This document shows, in pieces, positions 1 to 12,205 of a stretch of DNA of 64,000 bases; position 1 is the stretch's first letter, and each line of letters begins with the position of its first letter. The stretch is from Schistosoma haematobium (lineage: Eukaryota; Platyhelminthes; Trematoda; Strigeidida; Schistosomatidae), in NCBI RefSeq assembly GCF_000699445.3, contig NC_067198.1, positions 26,609,536-26,673,535 of the forward strand, in the 5' to 3' direction. A program made the position numbers and the translations under genes. Below the pieces are notes generated by a model. That model did not search any database. It saw nothing but the letters and a program-made list of their open reading frames with translations, and had not been told where the DNA came from.

Positions 1-1597
1 GCTTAAAACACTTTTAAATAGTTCAGGTACGTTCACTTCTTATCCTTCTTACAATCTAAGTCTTGAAATCCCTTTAGAAGTTGTTTTCTTTTTCTATACC
101 TAATCTTTTCTAATTCACTAATACTACTGCTCATTTTTTATTGCTTTTACTGCTCTTGAATATGTCTTAATAAATAGTTTGCTTTGCTAGTGTTATATGC
201 TAAGTTGAATCGATTTACATTGGTGAGGCTTTACGTTACTTATGACAGGCTGAGCAAATCTTTCGGTTAAGCAATCAGTAAAGGAATGACATCATCCCTG
301 ATTATGGGGAAACCAGAGGACATATCGGATGGTAAAGTTCGACGGAGAAGATTGAACTTCACCTTTCGAAACGAAAATAACTAGTTTAACTATGCCTAAA
401 AATCTGGGTACATTTGAAACGAATGAACGCAAACTTTCAATGTAGTCAGAATGGGACTAAGTAATTAAGAATTACCTACAGAGGGAGATAATTCTAAAAT
501 CTACTGAAAGAAAGGGGCGTTTTGTTTATTTGAAATCAGATTTTTGGGTCATACCGTTTTAAACTGTAAGGGAACTTTGTTTTGTGGCTAATACTTCATT
601 GGCAACTGACATATTTTGTTCTTTTGAACAGTACTACTGATTAATCAGTAAGTATCCTGAATCGAATTCGAAATATTTACTTTAAGACTTACCAGTCTTT
701 AAGCCGGATATATTCTTGATTTGAGGTAATGTATATCTGTATAAAAAAGTAAACTGCCTTTCAATGGACCTATTTTTTGCAGTGTACATATTGGGTAGTG
801 AATATGACTTTATTTCAGTCCATCATAATTTCGTTCTTTATACTATTTAACTTCTTTTATTGAATCGGAAGAAATTCACTTCCAGTATATTTATTGTCAA
901 CATTCTAGATAGCGAAATTATTTATCATCCTCTGTGATGTGTACAGACCTTTTATTAAAAACTATTGATGGTTAACATTAACTGTGATCTATCTGGCCCT
1001 AACGTTAAAGTTTATAGCTAAAGTTATTTAGTAATAACCATGTAAATGAATAAAACGTTACATTGTGATCGAAATTGTCTGATTCATAAACACTACATTG
1101 GAAATAATGTTTTAGTACCTGTTAAGATGTTACTTTGAGGATAGTAGGACAGTATGTCACAAATCTGAAAAAAGACTTAATTCACAGAGCGTTAAGTACA
1201 TAGATATCTTAAGCAACAAATGTTCATCAAGGTAAAATCCACTGCTTTGCATATTTCGGTTTCTGTCGATTCGAATTGTTACCATATATCATTATGTCTG
1301 GGTAAGTTATTCACTTTCTACTTGTCTGACTTTACAAATCACTAAATAACATAAAACTGCTGCGACTAAACTTAGTTCATCAAATATCTTTCGACTCCGT
1401 CAAAATAATCAGTTATCAATGTTGGCGACCGTTTGTTATAACGTTTAATCTAAATTTCAAATACGGCATAAAAGAATTGAAAAAAAACAAAAGTTTTAAT
1501 TCAGGAAATAGGCATTTATTGATAGCACGAGTGTTGTTAAAATAAAATTCACTAATAATTGTATATTTAATATTTAGAAATATTCAAAAATCATATG
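1..1597. other. No gene seen; AT-rich spacer
   Basis: No convincing exon, RNA gene or recognisable transposon was found here. All reading frames are short and carry no family motif. Confidence 0.5.
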
Positions 1598-2011
1598 AAC
1601 TCCGCCTGTAGCACTTCTAGGGTTACTGCCGGTACCAAGCTCAAGTGAATGAGAAGCATTGGGTGTATGGTCGGCAACTCCGTCCCGTACAAAACAGCCT
1701 TGCTAAAATACACTAACCAGAACGAACAATTTGAACCAATTAAGCTCTACCCTCCGAGTTCAAGGAAGAATTATGACGCCTCACGATGAAAGCCGATATT
1801 CTTCCGAAGTCACGAGACCGATGCCCCTTCTAACAACCAGATCAACAACTTATATAGGTTCATGGAATGTTCGGACAACGTAGGAGACCGGGAGGACCAA
1901 TGAAATAGCTACGGAAATGAGGGGCCGCTAGAACTGACAATATACCAACCGAAGCACTGAAGTCAGACATAGAAGTAACCGCAAACATGCTCCACATTCT
2001 ATTTTGGAAGA

Positions 2012-2151
2012 TGGACGCGCACTGCTGAGGAGCCTCACAATGGAACGAAACGTCTTTTCAGTGCTTCCAGGTTTTTCATGGTGGTCTAGCTTCAATTGAC
2101 TAATGATCTCAGCTATTGAAATTACTACAATCTCCACAAAACCCATTCTGA
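2012..2151 (+). mobile_element. SINE fragment (hammerhead plus 3' tail) inside RTE copy A
   Basis: The segment begins just before a hammerhead-like core and runs through the family tail (ttccaggttttt, then tggtctagcttcaattgac, to aacccattctga). The same tail recurs at 6065-6125, 12140-12205 and, inverted, at 11913-12006. The RTE coding sequence resumes on both sides, so this is an insertion. Confidence 0.75.
2019..2064 (+). ncRNA. Degenerate hammerhead-ribozyme motif
   Basis: Stem I can form from GCACTG and CAGTGC. The core CTGAGGA fits CUGANGA and GAAAC is present. Stem II is weak and stem III with the GUC cleavage context is lost, so cleavage is unlikely. Confidence 0.5.
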
Positions 2152-3515
2152 GAAGAACAAATGATGACATACTGGGAAGATAGATATCTCATCAAGATAC
2201 CAAAGAAAGTAGATTTGAGCAAATGTGAGAACTACAGAGGCATCACACTACTATCGGTACCAGGAAACGTTTTCAACATTGTTGCTGAACCGGATGAAAC
2301 ACTCAGCAGACAGTCAATATCGAGATCAACAGACCGGATTCCGTAACGATCAGTCGTGCATAGATCAAATAGCGATATTACGGATCATCGTTGAACAATC
2401 CATTGAGTGGAACCTGTTACTATACATAAACTTCCTTGAGCATAAGAGAGCATTTGACAGTGTGGATAGAAAAACATTATGAAAACTTCTTCGACACTAT
2501 GGTATACCTGAGAAGATCATTAACATCATACGGAATTCATCCGACGGACTATTGTGCAAAGTAGTGCATGGAGGACAGCTGGCAGACGCATTCAAAGTGA
2601 CGACCGAAGTCAGACAAGAGTGCTTAATCTCCCCCTTTCTCTTTCTTCTGGTGGTCGACTGAAATATGAAGACCTCCACATCTGAGGTGAAGCACGGAAT
2701 ATAATGGACAGGATGGATGGATGCAACTAGACGATTTAGACTTCACATATCATCTGAACCGTCTATCTCATACACATCAACGAATGCAGGTCATGACAGA
2801 TGGTGCAGCAGTAGCCTGTGCATCAGTTAGCCTCAACATACACAAGGGAAAAGGCAAGATTTTCAACTACAACACGGAGAACACCAACTCAATCACACTT
2901 GATAGAGAGGTTCTGTAAGATGTTAAATCTTTCACGTACCTGGGAAGCATCATCGATGAACAAGGAGGATATGATGTAGAAGTAAAGGCGAGGATTGACA
3001 AAGCAAGAGCAGCATCCATACAGTTGAAGGACATGTAAAACTAAAAACAACTGTCAGCCAATATGAAAGTCAGAATCTTCAATACGAACGTCAAAACAGT
3101 TCTACTGTAATGTGCCGAAACTTTGTGAACTACCACAAAAAACGTCAAAAATATACAAGTATTTATAGACAGTTGTCTACGCAAGATACTGAATGTCCGT
3201 TAACCGGATGGCGTCAGCAACAGCCTATTGTGGAAGAGAACAAACCAGGTTTCATCTTAAGAAGAAATTAGGAAAGATCTCTGAATGTGGATAGAAAATA
3301 CATTTCGGAAATCACTATACTGCATTACGAAGCAAGCGCTAAACTGAATTCCTGAAGATAAACGGAAAAGTGAGAGGTCAAAGAACATTGCGTCCGAAAT
3401 TGGAAGCAGACATCGAAAGGGTGAATAGCGGCTGGGAAGGATCGCACAGAACAGAATTGGATTAAGAATGCTGATGGATAACCTACGCTCCACGAATCTT
3501 TACGAATACTAAACA

Positions 3516-6033
3516 ATTTAATGTATAAATATGTACATAAATGTTTAGTTACAAGTATGATAATCGTTTATGATGAATATAAAATGTGTAAAACAGTAAC
3601 AACTAGACATCATTCATTCACAACCATAGAATCATTTTTCACCCCTGAAATTATGATATTTTTAAAACTAGAACCTTAAAGCAAAGTAATGGAAACAATT
3701 ATAGGGATAAAAACCTATATATTATCACTGAGATGGCTTTTAACCAAAAGACAGTTACCCGAAGAATTTTGGAGATGAAAGTGATTTATCAATGGAAAAA
3801 ATAAACACACCCAATAAGAAGTTATTTTAACATATAATCGTATGTCCATCTCCTTTTTTATTGAAATACTACATATCAGAAGAGTAAAAATGGATATAAG
3901 ACAAAGAAATTTCATTTAGGAGAGTAACTAAGAACGAGAGTTTCTTCTTAATGAGGACTAGTCATATGATTGTACTGGCGTCCCAGTGTTTATATTATCA
4001 CTGACGGTTTAGTCTAGTGTCTATCGTTTCCAACGCCACTCTGTTATTCACTACAGTTGAGTTTAAGTGGTCACTGAATTGTTTTTCATGTATTAATATA
4101 TTCATAACTATTTGTGCATGTGATTTTGGCGTGTGCTACTGATGTTGACGGATAATAGTAGTATGTGACATCAGTCGAAAGTCAAATGCCTGGTGACAAG
4201 GTTACGAAGATCTAAGAGAAGAGAACGAGAACAGAGAGTGATTGGTGTGAAAACGAAGAAATAATCAAGCTGAGACAATCGATTGACATTTTGCAAATGA
4301 AGTGTTTACGTATGGTTCTCAGATTTGACCAAGTCATTCTGTAATTTTGTATTAAAATACTTTCGGTTGTTCCTGCCTGTATTCTCGTTCGCCACATAAT
4401 TACGTCAACAACATGTTTCTATAGGGAGCATTATTTCATTTGGTGTCAAAGAAAATTTGCTGTCAAATCTAAGCAAATCCGATTCTAAATATCAACTATA
4501 TCTTAAGAGAAGCCTGTAAAAGCTAAAACTGATGGGAATCAAATGCTCATATTTAGGGTGAACCTGAATTATTTAGAAACAACATTCTCAATTATCTACT
4601 GATCACTAATAGATTTAAAATTATTTTCATTCTAGACTGCTGAGACTTTAGCTAGAAAACATGATCGATGGACAAATTAATAAGTCATTGTAATGCAGCA
4701 TATTTTGCATTACGTAATTTAGAATTATCGGTCGATAACTTTAACTCGGGTTTTACGTCTCACTATCTATAGCCAATAACTTTTCAGAAAAATGTATTAT
4801 CACCACGAACTGATGACAAGTGAATAACCACTGAAAATAAGGGGCAGAGTACGGTTGATTCATCTTAGTTTTAAACTTGTAGCAGTAGATAACTACCGAT
4901 CCATACATGAGCAGATACAGGAACCTCAGGTCTAGTTCTACTCACATAAGTATCGATTGTCATGGAAGTCTGTTCCACTATTCCATAAATTTATTGATCC
5001 TCAGTTTGATATTTCCAAGAAACTAGTGAAACACACAGCTCTAGAAATATGATGATATTGCCGGAAATATGTTTCAAATCTTTAAACTATATTCACTCAT
5101 TAAAGTCTTTAAAGTAATGAACCATTCTTTTCCTATTTGTCTTCCAGTTTTACTACAGATAAAATCACAGATAAATAAATAAAAATATACTGTGTTTAGA
5201 AAAACCAAGGTGGATCTAAAACTTGTGTAGAGATCAGTAACAGTCTTGTATTTTATGAGCAATGATATAACTAAATGTTAGTTGAATTTAATGTCGGAAG
5301 AAATTGACTAAGAAATATACTTTATCGTAAATAAGCCGGAAGACCCATATACGACGACAGAAGTAACTGATCAGTTTATTATCATCCAGTTTAATAAACA
5401 CAAAATATTTATTTGATAATTTGTCTACTCCCTTTTTTCATAAATAAAAAACATATCAAGTAAACCTTAGATGAAAATACACTAAGATACAACACTCATT
5501 CACTAAGTGAACGGAAAAAGTGCTCACAATTGTTGGTAAGGTGTACTTGGTGAACACTGAACATCTCTGTTAAACTCAGCCCACTAATCATATCAATTCA
5601 TGATACTGGTCGAACAACGTTCCTCCGTTATTAGCAATCAAACACGACAATAGAATAACAAAGAAAAAGGTTCTATTATATGAATGTCATATATACGTAT
5701 TAGTTTAACATCTAATCTAAGATTATTAAGGTTACAACAAACTGACAATTTAAAATACTATCCACTCTATGAGATAAACGTGAACCATTATGAAACACTT
5801 TAACTTAAGAATTATTCATGTAGTATTTCACACGATTTTATCTCCCTAGAAGAAATATTAGATGTTTGGTCGTGTTATAAACTCTCTTGGCTATCTTATA
5901 TAGGATACCACTACTATTTTTACATGTTGTGGAATTGCTATTGATGTAAAACCTGAAGGATTCTCTAATCACCGTAAAATGCAAACATACATAGAAAATT
6001 ATATGCACATTAAATTCTACTTTATCTAGATTA
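3516..6033. other. No gene seen
   Basis: AT-rich sequence with no exon or recognised repeat that I can support. The stretch near 4100-4400 ends in cgttcgccaca and could be part of an old LTR, but no partner repeat or target duplication was found. Confidence 0.4.
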
Positions 6034-6125
6034 CCCCATACTGGGACGAAACGGCCGTCCAGTGCTTCTAGGTTTTCCATGGTGGTCTAGCTTCAATTGA
6101 CTCATGATTTCAACCAGTGAAATAA
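6034..6125 (+). mobile_element. 5'-truncated SINE: 3' half of hammerhead plus tail
   Basis: Contains the second half of a hammerhead with intact gggacGAAAC and ggccGTC cleavage context, then cagtgc and the family tail up to the atgatttcaa region. The CUGANGA half is missing, so it cannot fold as a ribozyme by itself. Confidence 0.7.
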
Positions 6126-7159
6126 TTTGTGCAAATATAATATTGACATTGACTGTCTGCCTTATATTTCTCAACTGACAGTATTTGTAGCTTATGTGAG
6201 TCGATTTCTTGTATAAGTAATGTGACTGGCCATATGGACGTGCTCAAAATTCATCAAGGTAACCATGGGATTGAGTACGATATTTCAAAAGTTAGATTAA
6301 ACATTTTTACCAGAAATTCTGACTGGAGTTTTTGACCACATTCAAAACTTACAATTTTTATTTGATGACATTTAATCCTTGATTACTATTGAAATTTATT
6401 GAGAAGTTTCACCTAGTCATGATTATTATGGTTGATATGACAGGATAGTAAGGTAAAATTAGGTTTGTAACTCATTATGATTTATATTCAGTATTACTTT
6501 TGTCTTTAGTCCTATATGGTGATGACTCGGTTTAATATTTGTATTATTTTCTGTATTATACCTTTTTTTCAGCAATAACATTGATTGATTTCAGTGTAAT
6601 GTTTACTCGTGATAGTATTCCTTGCATTAATTTACTATAAAATTCGTAGACTGTAGTGATTCTATGCATTCTGCTTATGTGTGATAACTGCTAACAAATC
6701 ATCAAGTGTAAAATCAATGTATAAATGCTTGTATTTGTGTATCAATTCGATTTATTCCCGGGGTCAAATAAGTCTATATCGTTAGTCTTTGTGTTTTCAC
6801 AATGCAGTGCCTGGTTCTGGATTTCAGTATTAAGCAAAAGTCACTTCAACATTCTATAGATATAACATTGACAGACATAACAGTAATCCTGGATTATAAC
6901 AGCTATTTGATCGATACCATTTGAATGACTTTGTTTGAGTTGACAGTGTTTTAAACAAAGAAAATATGGTAATGAATAATATAAAATACTAGTCGTAATT
7001 ATATTCTCTTCACATATTTATGTTTCACCACTGGCCCTGTTTAATATCACGTGACAAAACCACTAATCAGAAAATAAATTTCTATGACCGTGTTCCTGAG
7101 CTAGCTTATTACACGCCAACCAGTACTGGTAGATTTTCAACAGAGCACACCTTAACATT

Positions 7160-8240
7160 GGATTTACAATGGAATATGATCGTAACATTGTGTTTTATTT
7201 TCTAGATCTTGATATTAGTCGCAATTCAAATAACCATTCGAAAAGATATATTTATCGAAAGGACACGTTGAACTTGAACTTCCATAGCTTCTGTCCAATG
7301 AGCTACAGGAATGCTTTGGTTAAATCGCTATTCATTCACGTACACAGATTATGTTCTGAAGATAGGATTGAGGAGGAATCAGCTATAATTGAACTTTGCC
7401 TGTGTGAAAACGGTTATACGGAGTGTAAGGAGCAATTTCCTACAGGTTTAATTCTGAGCTATTCTCTAGACCGTCGAATACAGAGTCTTGTTGTGGCCAA
7501 AGTCAGAACAAGTAAGCTATTTGACTAGATAAACTTTATCTGTTTCTAAAACATAAATAAACATCGTTAGTGTACAAACAAACAGTACGGTCTATTAATA
7601 CAGGTAAAAACAGAGACAAACAACATACCGAACAGTAGCCAGAGAATAAGAAAAATGAGTCAACAAGCAAATATTGTTTTACAATGAACATCAAACTGTG
7701 ATTGGTTAATAAAGAGATACAGTAGCACAAGGTCAAAGGGAGTTAATGTGGTGGTGGGCGTTTCCCTTTATTATTGGTGAGTTCGTCTATCGATCACATT
7801 TTACACGGAGGAATTCGTAAGTAAATATGAAACCACTATAAAGAAATGTGATGGAATATCATAGGGCTTTGTCTAAAGGCAATGGTAAAAGGGATGTATC
7901 CAGCGTCCAAATTGTTATATTTATACCAAATCAAATCGTTGTTGAGACAATCAAATGTGGACGAATATCTGCCAGATTTCTCCTCCAATCGTGTTTAGCA
8001 GTTTACATGTACGCGTAAAAGCACATAATTCGGAAGAACAGATTGAATGGTTTGTGTCCAAAACTCCGAACATATTCCACAAAATTTGAGGTTTTCAGCG
8101 ACGTAATCGCTTGTCATTTGCTCGATAGTGGAAACGAGGTTAGAGTTTCTAAATCTTTCAAGATAATCAATAAACAAAAGAATTTAAAATTGTTAATTTA
8201 TTTGTACAAAAAGAAACAATTGTCAATCGTATTTTAACCT
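7160..8240 (+). pseudogene. Penelope-like element remnant (RT end and GIY-YIG-like region)
   Basis: The ORF at 7169-7528 contains FLDLDISR, then YIYRKDTLNLNFHSF and VKSLFIHVHRLCS. This matches the conserved C-terminal RT segment of Penelope-like elements (FLDV.I.R..., VYRKPT..., SL..R...LC). Downstream in shifting frames are KGMYPASKLLYLYQ, then QFTCT...FGRTD and SEHIPQNLRFSAT. These resemble the GIY-YIG endonuclease segment (C.C...YIGRT...R..EH). Stops and frameshifts break it. The same class carries hammerheads in its terminal repeats, and one lies 1.1 kb downstream. Confidence 0.65.
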
Positions 8241-9209
8241 GGTGACCTTATTTTTGTGAGATCATTACGTAAGATTTCTTTCCAAAAACTTTACTTGAAA
8301 TTTCTAGTATCTTAATTCTTACTTCGGAGTATTACTCAGCTAGTCTATATTATTTAATCTACCTTTGGTTTAAAAAAATTCTGTTTACATAACCTAGAAT
8401 ATTCATATTTCAACTTATAAACAAGCGCGCCTTTAAACTCTATTGATTTTTCCGTATTTTGACCCTCAGTGTTATTCTATCTCCACATATTAACTCGATT
8501 TATCCGATACGTTTCTGATGTTAAGTATATACATATTTTTTATTTTAATAATTTTAATACCATGGTTTCAGATTGTAAGTAGCTGAGAACTCACGAAATA
8601 AATGAATTCACGTTAATCTGCTGCGATAATTGTATTTATTTAAATGCTCAGGGTTTTTTGTAGGACTATTAGCTCGAAAATGTCATTTATCTTCTGTAAG
8701 AGTGCTAGACTTATTCATCCAGTTCACTCGTTAAAACGTTATTTAATTATTTACTTTTCAGTTTATGCACAATCCCAACCCTAGACCATGTAGCTATTCA
8801 TATAAAAAATCCCATCCTGAGTGAAAAGCTTCATTACTAAAATCAAAATTACAATGTTTATAACTTATGTATATTTATAACCGATTATATGACATTGACT
8901 ATATGAATAATTTATATAATTATAACACCCTGACATACATTTGCACCTTTAATATCATATGTCGTTGAATCACCGACTTTCTCAGTCTTATCATTACCTT
9001 GTTTCAGCCATATATACCGATATTAAGCCAAAAGTAAGTTTATCATTTCTATTTTGGACATTGATGTGATTGATCTGTCATAATAATTATCAACATTAAG
9101 GTTTAGTTGATGGTTTCAAATGAACTGAGCATAGGGTAGAAATTTAATGGTAAATTAATAAAATATTTGTTATATCTAAATGAGTATTAATGTGAATTCT
9201 TGTTTGTAA
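8241..9209. other. No gene seen
   Basis: AT-rich spacer between the Penelope-like coding remnant and a probable Penelope terminal repeat. No exon or RNA gene recognised. Confidence 0.4.
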
Positions 9210-9440
9210 TATCTAGAGCTTATATTCTTGATATACAGCGTATAACTTGAGCACTAGAACGCTAGAACCCTTCCAAGCCTCAATGAGAAGACGGAAGACT
9301 AGTGAAAGGAATGTTATTCCAGACAATGTCGAATTATAGTAGTTTCGGTTATTCATTTAATATTTCTGAAGAAGTCCCTTACAACATGTTACGAAACGTC
9401 AGAAATTCAAATTCCTATCCATTAGGATAACACATTTATA
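9210..9440 (+). repeat. Dispersed repeat, probable Penelope-like terminal repeat (pLTR)
   Basis: The block atctagagcttatattc...gcgtataacttgag...gtgttattcca is repeated at about 45770-45892, so it is dispersed. Here it continues into a hammerhead-like motif at 9362-9408. Penelope-like elements are known to carry minimal hammerheads in their pLTRs, and Penelope coding debris lies upstream. The assignment to that class is inference. Confidence 0.5.
9362..9408 (+). ncRNA. Penelope-type minimal hammerhead-like motif
   Basis: ATTTCTGA at 9362-9369 and TCAGAAAT at 9399-9406 flank the motif as near-perfect inverted arms. CTGAAGA fits the CUGANGA core, and ACGAAACGTC holds the GAAA and GUC boxes with almost no stem III, as in Penelope-type hammerheads. 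Stem II is poor, so activity is doubtful. Confidence 0.5.
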
Positions 9441-9976
9441 TATCATTATTAATCAGCCATAGTGTTATATCCTAGCAAAGATCAAATTATGGGTGACTTC
9501 CTAGAACTATTAAATGACTAATATTATATATGATTTTACAATATAACTTTTGAGTAACTAGATTTTGTATATTTCTGTTCCTCTTTTTATAAGCTTTATT
9601 TTGACTTATAGACTATTATTACACAATATACTATTATCAAGTTATACCCAGTTTATTAATTACAGTCTCCGTTAGTGGAAGCTGGTATTGATGTTCAGGA
9701 CTCAATAGGCAGGGCTAGGCTGGAAAAAGGACCAATGAGGACGCTAGGCTGACCATATCGGTCAATACGTCATTGGTTTGGCACAGTGCTAAGATTGCAT
9801 AAGTCTTATTCCGATTGGCGAGTAAATCACGTGATATTTAATCAGACTAAAAGTCACAACACGGTTTTCATAATAAATGGTATTCCTTAATATCAGCAAC
9901 CAGAAAATATAAAACCTAATGAATTTTGATAAACTATATGCCCATTGAACAGGTCGTTTAGTTGTCATAATTCATT
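9441..9976. other. No gene seen; unclassified less AT-rich patch
   Basis: A stretch around 9665-9840 is less AT-rich than its surroundings and may be a repeat fragment. No protein family, terminal repeat or partner copy in the window identifies it. Confidence 0.3.
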
Positions 9977-10045
9977 GACCTAGTGGATAAAGCGTCTGAT
10001 TTCGAAGCAGTGGGCTCATTGATCATATCTTATTGTGGACATGAA
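9977..10045 (+). mobile_element. tRNA-derived SINE head fragment
   Basis: The sequence gacctagtggataaagcg resembles a tRNA D-arm/A-box and continues as in the SINE at 36.6 kb (ataaagcgatggcctttgaagc). The B-box position is degenerate (gggctcattgatc). It is a fossil fragment. Confidence 0.5.
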
Positions 10046-11912
10046 AACACAGGCTTTACCATACATCTAGTTGACTCATCTCAAATATAACAAACTACTC
10101 ATAGTAAATTCCACTGCTAGCCACAATCAAAAGATAATCAACTCATGGTAAATGCTTTACAAGTTAAGTATGTCATCATTATACATATTAACAATCAAAA
10201 CTTTTTGTCTAAGGATCGTGTACTTTCCATCATACAAACTATACGGATAAATCATTTTAGTTCGTAGGTCTGCTCAGATCGGGATTTTTGTTCAAAATTT
10301 ATTCCTGATCTCTAGGTTTTATATAAAGTCAAAGGATTCAGAAGTAAGTTTTTGAAATTAATTATTTTATTAGGAATTGTCATACGATATCTTTTCAAAC
10401 CAATGTACACGTAAAATATTTACGGTGATTTGAAGAGTAACACACACACACACACACGAATGGATAAAACACTTTAAGAATTTAATTTCAACATTGACTT
10501 AATTTGAAAGAATTAACATTATAAGTAATTAATTTGTTTATGTGTACATGTAGCTGCCATACCTGTGATCGGAATAATTCTGGAATCATGTAAAGTTTGA
10601 TAAAAATTAAATTGAAATATGTATTTTGTCAAAGACTCATTTTGTTTGACTTACCATTGAAATAATATTCTGTATCCTTACTCGTACATAACTATTTAAT
10701 AATTGAAAACTTTTTGTTAACCAGACCAGTTTTTTGGAATTATTGATATAATTATTCTTATATCATATACTTTAAGATGAAAATCTTGAAAGTATATATG
10801 AACAGTAATATTTTTGATGATTTATACACGTGATTAATTCAACAATTGATTAAATGGTATAAAAGTGAATTCACTTGGTATTGTTTGGCTTGTATCTTCC
10901 CATTGAGGTTTAAGACTGCAATTGATCAGTATATAAGTGATTCTAAATTAGTATTCAGTTTTGATATATATGTTGTAATATGAATCATTATTGCTCTTTC
11001 ATTTTACCAAAGATATATGACTCTCAAGAAATATATACGATGTTTCCTGGAAGTGTTTAGTTGATTAATCTGTAAAGGTCATAATAACTAGTAACACAGA
11101 ACCTATAATTCATGAAATGATAACTACAGGCTGTATTTGTAAGATCGATTTCACTAACAATTCTCTTAAAAATATACTAGAGAATGAGAATTAGAGTCTA
11201 AAATGGGTTTAGATGAAGAGTTATCTTTTTGAAAAATTTTGAGTTGGAAAATTCACACGATACCAACCATGATATTTTCACGAAAATGCAAAGTATTATA
11301 CTATATTATAGAGTTATAGTTTTTTTTTATAAACTCAAAAGTTTGATACGTTTTCTGAAACTAAGTTGAAAGTGATTATTTCAAATTTGATATAGTTTTT
11401 ATCATTATTTGTAATTCAAGGCACACTGAATAACTTCTTCGAGATTCCTCAGCAATAGACATCTAGAATCTCGTTCGTTGGCGAATAAAAAAACACTAAC
11501 ATTTGAATTATTTATGCATTTATTGGGCGGCATAACATTATGTAAATTCATGTTTTGTTTTATTCATTCAAATATCATTATCATAACGCCTTTATTCTAT
11601 ACATTTTTATTACAACAATAATAACTTTAAAGGATTCAACATTCTTCTTTAATGAATCGAATATCATAAATTTGTATCGTTTACATAAGATGGCTAATGA
11701 GAAAAGACACTTTGACCAACTTAAAATGAATAAATTTTTATTAATATAAGTAAGTTTTCTACAAGTTATAGGCTTATTCATTATTAGAGATTAATGTGAA
11801 GCTGTTAATGAATATTAACTTATGAAATCACAACAATAATGACTAGTTTCAATTTTATTCAGAAAATCTTACTTTTCCTACTAGAATTTTTCATTTTTAC
11901 TTCCATTTAGTA
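10046..11912. other. No gene seen; short (AC)n tract
   Basis: A short dinucleotide run (acacac) lies at about 10441-10457. Otherwise AT-rich with short unsupported ORFs. Confidence 0.45.
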
Positions 11913-12006
11913 TCAGAAGGGGTTTTGTGGATATTATAGTAATTTTAATAGTTGAGATCGTGAGTCAACTGAAGCTAGACCAGCATGCAAAACCTGGAAA
12001 CACTGG
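11913..12006 (-). mobile_element. Inverted SINE 3'-tail fragment
   Basis: On the minus strand this reads ccagtgtttccaggtttt, then the tail ctggtctagcttcagttgac, and ends ...ccccttctgata. It is the same tail as at 2065-2151 and 12140-12205. It abuts the head of the forward SINE almost directly. Confidence 0.7.
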
Positions 12007-12007
12007 A

Positions 12008-12205
12008 GGGCCGGCTCAGTGATCTAGAGGTTAAACGTTCGGGCGCGAGACCGATAAGCCCTGGGTTCGAATCTCGTAAGGGGGGATCGAGGATGCACAT
12101 TGATGAGGATTCCCACAATAGAACAAAACGGCCATCCAGTGCTTCCAGGTTTTCATGATGGTCTAGCTTCAATTGACTCATTGTCTCAACAATTAAAATT
12201 TCCTT
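12008..12205 (+). mobile_element. tRNA-derived SINE with hammerhead (Sm-alpha-like)
   Basis: The head ggccggctcagtgatctaga resembles a pol III A box and ggttcgaatctc at 12064-12075 is a B box. A hammerhead relic and the tail gtctagcttcaattgactca follow. The order tRNA head, hammerhead, tail matches the copy at 13.8 kb. Schistosome Sm-alpha SINE-like repeats are known to encode hammerheads. Confidence 0.8.
12094..12142 (+). ncRNA. Degenerate hammerhead motif
   Basis: Core is TTGATGA instead of CUGANGA. GAAA has become AAAA, and the cleavage triplet reads ATC. Position and flanks match the other SINE copies, but it should be inactive. Confidence 0.5.

Larger units (their letters stand above)
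1598..3515 (+). mobile_element. RTE-clade non-LTR retrotransposon copy A (decayed, internally deleted)
   Basis: The 5' region (aactccgcctgtag start) and the beginning of the endonuclease match the copies at 32872 and 46.6-47.1 kb. At about 1929 the sequence jumps from the endonuclease N-terminus straight into the reverse-transcriptase domain, so most of the endonuclease is missing. The RT part is recognisable from the motif [11 protein letters not shown] and from the C-terminal region, and aligns with the copy at 53.1-54.8 kb. It carries many stops and frameshifts, and a SINE fragment at 2012-2151 interrupts it. It is dead. RTE assignment rests on the GTWNVRT-type endonuclease seen in the sister copies. 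Confidence 0.85.

Noticed and set aside
4100..4400. Possible solo LTR ending cgttcgccaca
   Set aside because: No second copy in the window and no convincing target duplication.
12060..12080. tRNA-like A and B boxes (also at 13.8, 36.6, 48.9 and 49.95 kb)
   Set aside because: No acceptor-stem pairing or full cloverleaf. They sit at SINE heads followed by hammerhead or tail, so they are SINEs and not tRNA genes.
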